30,026 nt of DNA from UBA877 sp035506155 (GTDB lineage: Bacteria > Chloroflexota > Anaerolineae > Anaerolineales > Villigracilaceae). The position numbers and the translations under genes are program-made. Positions within the stretch are counted from its first letter, which is position 1. Each line of letters opens with the position of its first letter. Positions 22,770-30,026 of the stretch are shown in pieces. A model generated the notes under the pieces. It was given only the letters and a program-made list of their open reading frames with translations. It was not told the DNA's origin and did not search any database. Location: NCBI GenBank assembly GCA_035506155.1, contig DATJPX010000118.1:1-30026 (forward strand), given 5' to 3'.

Positions 22770-24329
22770 TCAATGGTGCCTGATGAGGAAAATCCGGGCG
22801 TGGGCAACTTCGCCCAGGTAAATCAGGTCAGGATTGGCCGTCGGCTGCTGGTAGGTCGACAACAGTTCCGACGGGGTGCTCCCCTGCTCCAAGATGAGAT
22901 AAATGGCGTTGTACCTCTGGGCGGCATCCAACAAGGTCTCGACGGAGCCGTCAGGGACGGCGATGGCGGAATTCCCGGATACCAGGCTGAAGCCGGGCGG
23001 ATTGGCGACCATGACCACGTCGCCGCTCAATAATCCCTGGTTGACCAGGAAATCGTCCATTTGTTGATAGGCGGCATTTTCCTGCCCCCAGGGCTGCCCG
23101 CCGCTGCCCCCGAGGATCCGGCCCCAGAAGACCGCCGCCGTCAGGAGAACCGCCAGGGTGACCAGGGCACCCTGGAAGAGGCGGCTGGCCAGACCGGCCG
23201 CCCAACCGCGCCGGCGGACTCCCCAGGCGATCAACCGGTCCAGGCCGATCGGCGCAAGGGCCCACCAGACTATCTGCACAGCCGCGCCGGAATGGAGGAA
23301 ACCACCGCGCGCCCCGGCGAACGGAAAGGCGACGGTCATCGCACCCAGCGTCAGCAGCCAGGCCAGGCCGGCCAGGAGGATGCGGCGGTCCTTTCGCAAA
23401 TGCCAGGCGCCGATGCCGATCAGAGGCAGCAGGAAGACTTCGCCCTGAACGGACAACGCATTCGCCAGGTTGAGCCCGAAGGCCCATAGGCGGGCTCGCA
23501 GGATGTCCGGCAGCCCGGACTGCCACCAGGCCGTCGATGTCACCTGGCCCGCAGGGTAAGCAAAGAGCTGGTCGTAGGAGGTCAGCCAGAGCATTTTTGA
23601 CCCTCCCGGAGCCAGCGGTGTACCGAAGGCATTTAGGTTACGGATGAACCAGGGAGCCATGACGAGCAGATAACCCGCCAGGGTGAGAATGGAAAAATAA
23701 AACGTCGTCGACCGGGCGGCTTTCGGCAGGATGAACCAGACCGCCAGGAAAGCCAGCAGCAGCCAGAGTAAGCCGTCCGCCCGCGCCAGGTGCATCAGCC
23801 CGGCCAAAAGACCGAGCAGGAGCGGCGTGAGGAAGGAGGTCCTGCGATACAGAACGAGAAAGAAGCAGCCCCCGAGGAGCATGTAGAGACCGAAGGTATC
23901 GGTAGTGGTGGTGAGGGGAAGGTAGAAGGCCGGGAAAACCGCCAGCAGGCCAGCCGTCAGGCCCAGGTCGCGCCGGGAAGTCAGCCTCCATGCCAGGGCA
24001 GCCGTCAGAGGCGGGAGGCAGGCGAACACGGCCAAGAATCCGGCCCGGGCGGCGGACCAGGAGCCGGGTCCGAACAAAGCCGCCCCGGCCGCGGCCAACA
24101 GGGAGGCCAGCGGCATCCAGTAGGCATTGGAAGGGTGCGGAAGCCCAGCCGGGTCGTCCAGGTAATTCCACAGGTAGGGTTCCGTGAAGCCGTGCCCGCG
24201 GACCAACTGGAGGCCGCCGGCATAGTAGTAATCCGCGTCCATATAGCCAGGGGCAGGTTGGAAGGCCGCCGCCAGCACTCCCACCGCCAGGCCTAGGGCG
24301 GCCAGCAGGAGATACAGTCGCCAGTTCAT
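22770..24329 (-). CDS. multi-pass membrane GT-C-like glycosyltransferase (paralogue B)
   Basis: 519-residue membrane protein from the ATG at 24327-24329, which overlaps the previous stop in an ATGA. It is a tandem paralogue of the gene at 21122-22726, sharing PGYMDADYYY, GHGFTE, WNYLD-x-P-x-GLPH and the YW-x-PLAS block in the first loop, and the NPP...SGNSAIAVP segment in the C-terminal soluble domain. About eleven helices are predicted by eye. The coupling to the upstream gene and 43-bp spacing to the downstream one indicate a single operon. The acidic first-loop motif supports GT-C chemistry; substrate unknown. Confidence 0.78.
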   Translation of the reverse strand: MNWRLYLLLAALGLAVGVLAAAFQPAPGYMDADYYYAGGLQLVRGHGFTEPYLWNYLDDPAGLPHPSNAYWMPLASLLAAAGAALFGPGSWSAARAGFLAVFACLPPLTAALAWRLTSRRDLGLTAGLLAVFPAFYLPLTTTTDTFGLYMLLGGCFFLVLYRRTSFLTPLLLGLLAGLMHLARADGLLWLLLAFLAVWFILPKAARSTTFYFSILTLAGYLLVMAPWFIRNLNAFGTPLAPGGSKMLWLTSYDQLFAYPAGQVTSTAWWQSGLPDILRARLWAFGLNLANALSVQGEVFLLPLIGIGAWHLRKDRRILLAGLAWLLTLGAMTVAFPFAGARGGFLHSGAAVQIVWWALAPIGLDRLIAWGVRRRGWAAGLASRLFQGALVTLAVLLTAAVFWGRILGGSGGQPWGQENAAYQQMDDFLVNQGLLSGDVVMVANPPGFSLVSGNSAIAVPDGSVETLLDAAQRYNAIYLILEQGSTPSELLSTYQQPTANPDLIYLGEVAHARIFLIRHH

Positions 24330-25567
24330 TCGGAGAGGCCCAACTCGGTGCGCACCGGGCGGACGAACCACCAGCGCATCCAGTACAGACCGATCAGGAG
24401 CAGGCCCGGCAGGCCGAGGAACATCACGTCCGTCCAGGCTCCCAGGGCATTGATGCCGACCAGGAGCACGGTCAGGAGCCAGAGCCCCAGGGCGACTCCC
24501 AGGAAGGTGAATTCAGCCGCCCCCCAACGCCGCGGGCGGGAGAAACGCTCTGCCAGGATGCTCAGGAAAAGGACCAGCGGGATGAAAAGGAAGACATAGT
24601 CCTTGATATTGATCGGGATTCCCAGGAAGGGGGTCGCCACGAGGGTGACGCTGACGATCCACATGAAATGGCGAAAATCCCGCTGGAGGACGATGCCCCA
24701 TTCCACAAATAAGACGAGCGCCACGACCACAAGGATTGCCCAGCCCAGGCGCGGTCCGATCACCGGCGACCAGCCGGCCAGGATATCGAAAAGCGACCGG
24801 CCGTGGAAATAAGCCGCATGAGAAAACAGGCCACGCAGGAATGGCAAGAACCAGTCCGGGAGGAGGAAGAATGAAAGGACCAGGAGGAAGACCAGACCCA
24901 TCAGGAAACCCCAGATGACCCGCATGCGCCGCTGGAAGATGATCCACCAAAAAACCAGGACGAAGAAAACTCCGGTGAAGCGCGGCTCGAACAGGGCCAC
25001 GAACAACAACGCCCCAGCCAGTTCGTCCCGCTCCTCGTGCAAAGCCAGAAGGAACCCTCCCAAGGCCAAAGCCAGGAATCCCAACCCGCTCGAGCTGCTC
25101 GAAGAAAGCAGACCGAAGACCCCGAAGACCGAAAAGAGTCCCAGAAATGGCAGGAATGTAACCGGCGGCTTCCAGCTGGTCAGCTGCAGGGACAGGTAGG
25201 CCAGGGCAAGCAGGGCGAGTTCGAGCAGCGCCAGCCACAGCCCGCGCGCAATTGCATAATTCGTGATCAACGCGAACGGAAAATAGAATAGCTCCACCGG
25301 GAAGGGCAGCCAGAGGGCCAACGGGTCCTCTCCCGGCTGGGCCAGTCGTCCATAGTACTGGATCTGGGCCCGCTGGGTGGCCGGGTCGCTGTAAGGGCTC
25401 TGGCCGTATTGGATGAATGTGCGTGCCGCTAGCCAGGGAACCAGGAAATCCTTCTCGAGAGGGTGAGCACGGATGTAGACGGTGTTTGCCCAGACCAACC
25501 CTCCCAGCAGGGCCAGCGCCAACAGGACCGAACCAACGATGATAACGATGGAGAGAGTACGGGACAT
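24326..25567 (-). CDS. multi-pass membrane protein, GT87/DUF2029-like
   Basis: 413-residue integral membrane protein with about eleven hydrophobic segments. The first loop (about 30-75) carries EKDFLVPWLAARTFIQYGQSPYSDPATQ, the region that holds the acidic catalytic residue (Asp40 here) in GT87-type mannosyltransferases. Later segments such as FEPRFTGVFFVLVFWW resemble the same family. It heads the four-gene glycosyltransferase run. A TTGACC-N18-TAGAAT promoter ends only 8 bp before the ATG and no ribosome-binding site is visible, so the message is probably leaderless. Family assignment is moderate; it could be an uncharacterised membrane protein. Confidence 0.7.
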   Translation of the reverse strand: MSRTLSIVIIVGSVLLALALLGGLVWANTVYIRAHPLEKDFLVPWLAARTFIQYGQSPYSDPATQRAQIQYYGRLAQPGEDPLALWLPFPVELFYFPFALITNYAIARGLWLALLELALLALAYLSLQLTSWKPPVTFLPFLGLFSVFGVFGLLSSSSSSGLGFLALALGGFLLALHEERDELAGALLFVALFEPRFTGVFFVLVFWWIIFQRRMRVIWGFLMGLVFLLVLSFFLLPDWFLPFLRGLFSHAAYFHGRSLFDILAGWSPVIGPRLGWAILVVVALVLFVEWGIVLQRDFRHFMWIVSVTLVATPFLGIPINIKDYVFLFIPLVLFLSILAERFSRPRRWGAAEFTFLGVALGLWLLTVLLVGINALGAWTDVMFLGLPGLLLIGLYWMRWWFVRPVRTELGLSE

Positions 25568-25575
25568 GATGAAGG

Positions 25576-25605
25576 ATTCTACCCCAGAAATTCCCGGCGG
25601 GTCAA
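25576..25605 (-). promoter_or_regulatory. promoter of the glycosyltransferase operon, predicted leaderless
   Basis: On the minus strand TTGACC (25605-25600), 18 bp, TAGAAT (25581-25576). The predicted start falls about 2 nt before the ATG at 25567. Confidence 0.6.
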
Positions 25606-25614
25606 CCGGGCAAG

Positions 25615-25639
25615 AAAAAGACGGCAGGGATCTGCCGTC
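25615..25639 (-). terminator. intrinsic terminator after the V4R gene
   Basis: GACGGCAG-N4-CTGCCGTC (25620-25639) is followed by TTTTTC on the minus strand (25619-25615). It sits 31 bp past the V4R stop and directly before the glycosyltransferase promoter. Confidence 0.85.
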
Positions 25640-25670
25640 AGTATATCTACCTAGTACCCCGGTTCGGAGG

Positions 25671-26348
25671 CTAAGCCAGGAGCGCCTCCACCGTCAAATC
25701 CTTGTCGGCCGCGATCAACTTCATGGCATTGTCGGTGGCCTGCAGGATCTTCTTGCGGTGGGTCATCAGGAACAGGTCCAAACCCTCGCCCTTGGCCGAA
25801 CAGAACAGCTCGCGCGTTTCCAGGGGAATGCCGAAGGATTCCTCGCACCAGCCGGTCAGGTAACCGGCCGTAATGTGGCAGATGCCCTTCTGGGTCTGCT
25901 TCTTCTCGGCGATGAACCCCTCTGCTTCGAAGGATTGCTGGTTGGCAAAGACCAGCAGGAAGGTCTCGTCGGGTTTCGGATTGGTCGGATAGAGCAGGTT
26001 GACGAAAGCCCAGCCGGAGAAGGAAAAATAGGTCGGGCCGAAGCCGAATTTTTCCATCGGATCGGTCAGGTGGAACCGGTCGAAGAACTTCTTCGCCTCG
26101 GTCCGTCCGACGGCCTTCCCGAAGGAGTAGAGCAGCTGGTCGGATCCGTGGTCCCCGTAGATCTCCTCGAGCACGCCTCTCAGAACATAGGAAAGAGAAT
26201 CGGTGCGGGCAAGGATGAAGCGGTCCTTATCGACCTCGACCCGGCCGCGGGAAGGCACGGTATGCAGGCCGTCGAAATAGTTCTTGACGTTCTCCTTGGC
26301 CTTCTCGAACACGTCCAGCATTTCGGGAGGAACTTCGGCTGCTCTCAT
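25671..26348 (-). CDS. stand-alone XylR_N/V4R ligand-sensing protein
   Basis: 225-residue soluble protein from the ATG at 26346-26348 (GGAG upstream; an ATG 16 codons earlier is less likely). Residues about 40-95 (DRFILARTDSLSYVLRGVLE...LLYSFGKAVGRTEAKKFF) match the XylR_N fold. Residues about 130-195 (FANQQSFEAEGFI...ICHITAGYLTGWCEESFGIP...CSAKGEG) match the V4R (4-vinyl reductase) domain, which binds small hydrophobic ligands or zinc. The closing Cys of the usual C-x-A-x-G-x3-C signature is missing: Cys183 is present, but the second position is in LDLF. No DNA-binding or AAA+ domain is attached, so its output must be through a partner. It is divergent from the aspS leader. Confidence 0.68.
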   Translation of the reverse strand: MRAAEVPPEMLDVFEKAKENVKNYFDGLHTVPSRGRVEVDKDRFILARTDSLSYVLRGVLEEIYGDHGSDQLLYSFGKAVGRTEAKKFFDRFHLTDPMEKFGFGPTYFSFSGWAFVNLLYPTNPKPDETFLLVFANQQSFEAEGFIAEKKQTQKGICHITAGYLTGWCEESFGIPLETRELFCSAKGEGLDLFLMTHRKKILQATDNAMKLIAADKDLTVEALLA

Positions 26349-26471
26349 AGGGTCTCCACGAATAAAGTCTAACACCATTATACTGTAACAATCCAAAACG
26401 ATAATATAGAAGGATTAAAAAATGCCGGATTCACGGGGGGACCCTGAAAGAACCTCAACCAGACAGGTTTG

Positions 26472-26480
26472 TGCTATAAT
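26472..26480 (+). promoter_or_regulatory. extended -10 promoter of the aspS-gatCA leader
   Basis: TGC-TATAAT (26472-26480) is an extended -10. No good -35 is seen 16-18 bp upstream, as is allowed for extended -10 promoters. The predicted start near 26487 gives a 14-nt 5' UTR before the leader ATG. Confidence 0.65.
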
Positions 26481-26500
26481 ACCGCCAACCTGGAGCAGTC

Positions 26501-26581
26501 ATGAAATCCATTCGCTTCGCCAATCACAATAACGATAATGATAATCGGCCTCCGGCCGTTGGGCGAAGCCTGCAAGGTTAA
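26501..26581 (+). CDS. leader peptide rich in Asn and Asp (aspS attenuator)
   Basis: A 26-codon ORF starting at ATG 26501 and ending at TAA 26579-26581, with GGAG (26492-26495) 5 nt before the ATG. Codons 8-15 read Asn-His-Asn-Asn-Asp-Asn-Asp-Asn, that is five Asn and two Asp codons in eight (26522-26545). The flanks are MKSIRFA and RPPAVGRSLQG. The peptide itself has no expected function. Its role would be to make the ribosome pause when Asn-tRNA or Asp-tRNA is scarce, as in trp, his or thr leaders. The downstream gene is aspartyl-tRNA synthetase, followed by gatC and gatA, which together make both charged tRNAs. It is too small for routine gene calling. Confidence 0.75.
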   Translation: MKSIRFANHNNDNDNRPPAVGRSLQG

Positions 26582-26637
26582 CGAACTTCCGAAGCTAACC
26601 AATCGCCCAACGCAGATGCGGAGGGCGATTTATTTTA
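26514..26637 (+). promoter_or_regulatory. transcription attenuator with competing helices 1:2, 2:3 and 3:4
   Basis: Segment 1 GCTTCGCC (26514-26521) pairs with segment 2 GGCGAAGC (26562-26569). Segment 2 GTTGGGCGA (26558-26566) pairs instead with segment 3 TCGCCCAAC (26603-26611), extended by GGTTA (26576-26580) with TAACC (26596-26600). Segment 3 AATCGCCC (26601-26608) pairs with segment 4 GGGCGATT (26623-26630), with an inner CGC/GCG, followed by a U-rich tail (26628-26637): an intrinsic terminator. The helices exclude each other. A ribosome stalled on the Asn/Asp codons masks segment 1, allowing 2:3 and read-through. A ribosome reaching the stop covers segment 2 and allows 3:4 termination. 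No T-box motif (the AGGGUGG-type element) is present. Confidence 0.72.
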
Positions 26638-26684
26638 TAAGAAACTATCCACGGTGAACGTGGTGAATCTTTTGGAGGTGGCGA

Positions 26685-28448
<1,764 letters not shown>

Positions 28449-28457
28449 CCAACCCGG

Positions 28458-28489
28458 GCCCTGCGAAGGGTATCGAACCTCCGCAGGGC
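28458..28489 (+). other. aspS-gatC intercistronic hairpin
   Basis: GCCCTGCG (28458-28465) pairs with CGCAGGGC (28482-28489), with an inner AGG/CCT. No U-tract follows, so it is likely a stability or processing element rather than a terminator. gatC begins 19 bp later. Confidence 0.55.
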
Positions 28490-28508
28490 TGTTATCTGAG
28501 GTACGAAT

Positions 28509-28832
28509 ATGCCAAAGGATCCGCGCCCCAAGAACGATTTCAGCATCGATGCTGAGATGGTCAAACATATTGCCTTCCTGGTCCGCCTGGGAATCACCGA
28601 TGAGGAAGCCCAGGCCTTCAGCCACCAGTTCAGCGCGATCATCGATTACTTCCACCTGCTCAACCAGGTCGATACTTCCGAAGTGCCGCCGGCCTCCGAA
28701 ACCTCCAGCACCCGCAACGTGCTCCGCCCGGACGAGGTCAAGCCGTCCATGCCGCGGGAGGACTTCCTCAAGAACGTCCCGCATCCCGAAGGCGATTTCG
28801 TCCACGTGCCGCAAGTCTTCGGGGAAGAGTAA
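28509..28832 (+). CDS. gatC: Asp/Glu-tRNA amidotransferase subunit C
   Basis: Small subunit (107 residues) that wraps GatA and GatB in the GatCAB amidotransferase, which converts Asp-tRNA(Asn) to Asn-tRNA(Asn) and Glu-tRNA(Gln) to Gln-tRNA(Gln). VKHIAFLVRLGITDEEAQAF (about 18-37) and FSAIIDYFHLLNQVDTSEV (about 41-59) are the two characteristic helices. RNVLRPDEVKPSMPREDFLKNVP matches the extended C-terminal segment. It has an unusual 12-residue polar N-terminus (MPKDPRPKNDFS). GAGG precedes the ATG. It is 60 bp after aspS and 89 bp before gatA. Confidence 0.93.
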   Translation: MPKDPRPKNDFSIDAEMVKHIAFLVRLGITDEEAQAFSHQFSAIIDYFHLLNQVDTSEVPPASETSSTRNVLRPDEVKPSMPREDFLKNVPHPEGDFVHVPQVFGEE

Positions 28833-28840
28833 GTCGTTGC

Positions 28841-28904
28841 CACAGAGATCACAGAGAACACGGAGCCTTAATGCTCTTCTCTGTGAACTCCGTGTACTCT
28901 GTGG
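28841..28904. repeat. inverted pair of 9-nt tandem repeats (CACAGAGAN family) with T-tract
   Basis: The left arm is CACAGAGAT, CACAGAGAA and CACGGAGCC (28841-28867). The right arm, 28877-28903, is on the other strand CACAGAGTA, CACGGAGTT and CACAGAGAA. The long imperfect stem is followed on the plus strand by CTTTTT (28905-28910), so it could act as a partial terminator between gatC and gatA. It has the same architecture as the element at 836-956. Confidence 0.78.
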
Positions 28905-28921
28905 CTTTTTAGGATCGAATC

Positions 28922-30026
28922 ATGGAACTCTATCAACTCTCCATCCGGGAAGCCAGTGACCTGCTGGCGAAGAAACAGGTCAGCAGCGTCGAACTGACGG
29001 CGGCCGCTCTCGACCACATCCATAAGACCGATCCGCAGATCAACGCCTTCGTCACCGTGGCGGATAAGCTCGCCCTCGCCCAGGCGCGCCAGGCCGACGA
29101 ACGCCTGCGCTCCGGCGAGAACGTCACGCCCCTAACGGGCATCCCGTTCGGCGTGAAGGACTGCATCTCCACCAAGGGCATCCGCACCACCTGCTCATCG
29201 AAGATCCTCGAGAACTACGTCCCGCAGTACAACGCCACGGTCATCGACCGGCTGGCGGACTCGGGCGCGGTCCTGGTCGGCAAGCACAACATGGACGAGT
29301 TCGGGATGGGCTCATCCTGTGAGAACTCGGCATTTTTCAATACCCACAATCCCTGGGACCTGGAACGCGTCCCGGGCGGCTCGAGCGGGGGGTCGGCAGC
29401 AGCGGTCTCCGCCGAGATGGGCGCCTTCGCCCTGGGCGAGGACACCGGCGGCTCGATCCGCATGCCGGCCGGCTTCTGCAACGTGACCGGCTTGAAGACC
29501 ACCTACGGGCGGGTCTCCCGTTACGGGCTGATCGCCCTGGTCTCCTCGTTCGACTCGATCGGCCCGATGGCCCGCAGCGCCTACGATTGCGCAGCCGTTC
29601 TGGGGGCGATCGCCGGGCAGGACCCACGCGACGCCACATCCCTGCCGGGCGCCATCCCGGACTACCTAAAAAATATCGACAAGCCGGTCAAGGGCCTGCG
29701 CCTGGGCATCCCGAAAGAATACTTCCAGGCCGGGATGGAGCCAGGCGTGGAAAGCTCGATCCGGGAGGCGATCAAGCAGTTCGAGGCCCTTGGAATGGAA
29801 GTGAAAGAAGTCTCCCTGCCGCACACGACCTATGGCCTGCCGGTATACTATCTGATCCTGTTTGCCGAAGCCAGCGCCAACCTGGCCCGCTTCGAAGGGA
29901 CCCGCTTCGGCCTATCGGTGGCCGAGGGCGCCGAAAACGTCATCGACCTGTATCTGCAGACCCGCCGGGCTGGCTTCGGTCCGGAGGTCAAGCGGCGGAT
30001 CATGCTGGGCGCTTACGTCCTTTCGG
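28922..30026 (+). CDS. gatA: Asp/Glu-tRNA amidotransferase subunit A (3' end cut by window edge)
   Basis: Amidase-signature subunit that releases ammonia from glutamine or asparagine for GatB. 368 codons are visible, starting at the ATG at 28922 and open to the right edge (full family length is about 480-490). The Ser-cisSer-Lys triad is in place: the Lys in GVKDCISTKG (about residue 79), the cis-Ser in PGGSSGGSAAA (about 154), and the Ser in LGEDTGGSIRMPAGFCN (about 178). KTTYGRVSRYGLIALVSSFDSIGP follows. It is separated from gatC by the 9-nt repeat element. gatB is not in the window. Confidence 0.96.
   Translation, partial: MELYQLSIREASDLLAKKQVSSVELTAAALDHIHKTDPQINAFVTVADKLALAQARQADERLRSGENVTPLTGIPFGVKDCISTKGIRTTCSSKILENYVPQYNATVIDRLADSGAVLVGKHNMDEFGMGSSCENSAFFNTHNPWDLERVPGGSSGGSAAAVSAEMGAFALGEDTGGSIRMPAGFCNVTGLKTTYGRVSRYGLIALVSSFDSIGPMARSAYDCAAVLGAIAGQDPRDATSLPGAIPDYLKNIDKPVKGLRLGIPKEYFQAGMEPGVESSIREAIKQFEALGMEVKEVSLPHTTYGLPVYYLILFAEASANLARFEGTRFGLSVAEGAENVIDLYLQTRRAGFGPEVKRRIMLGAYVLS

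Noticed and set aside
26487..26684. T-box riboswitch for aspS
   Set aside because: The spacing and terminator made this plausible, but the conserved T-box (AGGGUGG-type) segment and specifier-loop layout are missing, and the leader ORF with competing helices explains the region better.
28841..28904. CRISPR-like array
   Set aside because: The repeat unit is only 9 nt, has no spacers and is arranged as an inverted pair; no cas genes are nearby.

Overview
The window looks like a chromosomal segment of a moderately GC-rich member of the Chloroflexota, most likely Anaerolineae-like. This is inference, not a search result. It rests on a Flp/Tad pilus locus with a REC-TadZ fusion and no secretin, a DegS/DegU-like two-component pair, a non-discriminating AspRS linked to GatCA, strings of giant GT-C membrane proteins, and 9-nt-periodic palindromic intergenic repeats. 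No mobile element, CRISPR array, rRNA or tRNA was seen.

Layout. (1) 1-7.6 kb, all minus strand: a respiratory, probably sulfur-linked module. An ArsR regulator is followed by a triheme cytochrome c, two half-size YeeE/YedE transporters, a TAT-exported molybdopterin oxidoreductase, a HybA-like 4Fe-4S protein and a HybB/NrfD quinone subunit. After a terminator and a repeat comes a b6-type cytochrome b cut by the window edge. Three CRP/FNR-like boxes and an inverted repeat lie in front of arsR. (2) 7.6-10.9 kb: a DUF429 protein, folB and folE (convergent), long-form hpf, and comF. (3) 10.9-19.6 kb, minus strand: tadC, tadB, cpaF, cpaE/tadZ, cpaB, then three tandem flp units (two intact with identical proteins, one decayed), then a sensor kinase and a response regulator. 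(4) 19.6-25.6 kb: four overlapping or closely spaced multi-pass membrane glycosyltransferase-like genes behind one recognisable promoter. (5) 25.7-26.3 kb: a stand-alone XylR_N/V4R sensor-domain protein. (6) 26.4-30 kb, plus strand: aspS, gatC and gatA (cut by the edge), preceded by a leader region.

The main discovery candidate is the aspS-gatCA leader (26472-26640). An extended -10 promoter is followed by a 26-codon ORF with a good ribosome-binding site. Codons 8-15 encode five Asn and two Asp, and the ORF is followed by mutually exclusive RNA helices ending in a terminator. This has the geometry of classical ribosome-mediated transcription attenuation. AspRS carries His31 and Gly83, residues known from non-discriminating AspRS, so AspRS plus GatCAB would make both Asp-tRNA(Asp) and Asn-tRNA(Asn). 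The leader would therefore sense exactly the two products of the operon it controls.

The second candidate is the flp array. Three units at about 350-bp spacing each carry promoter, flp and terminator. The two intact copies differ only at synonymous sites and keep a predicted 5'-terminal mRNA stem-loop with a compensatory base change. The third has lost the prepilin-processing motif.
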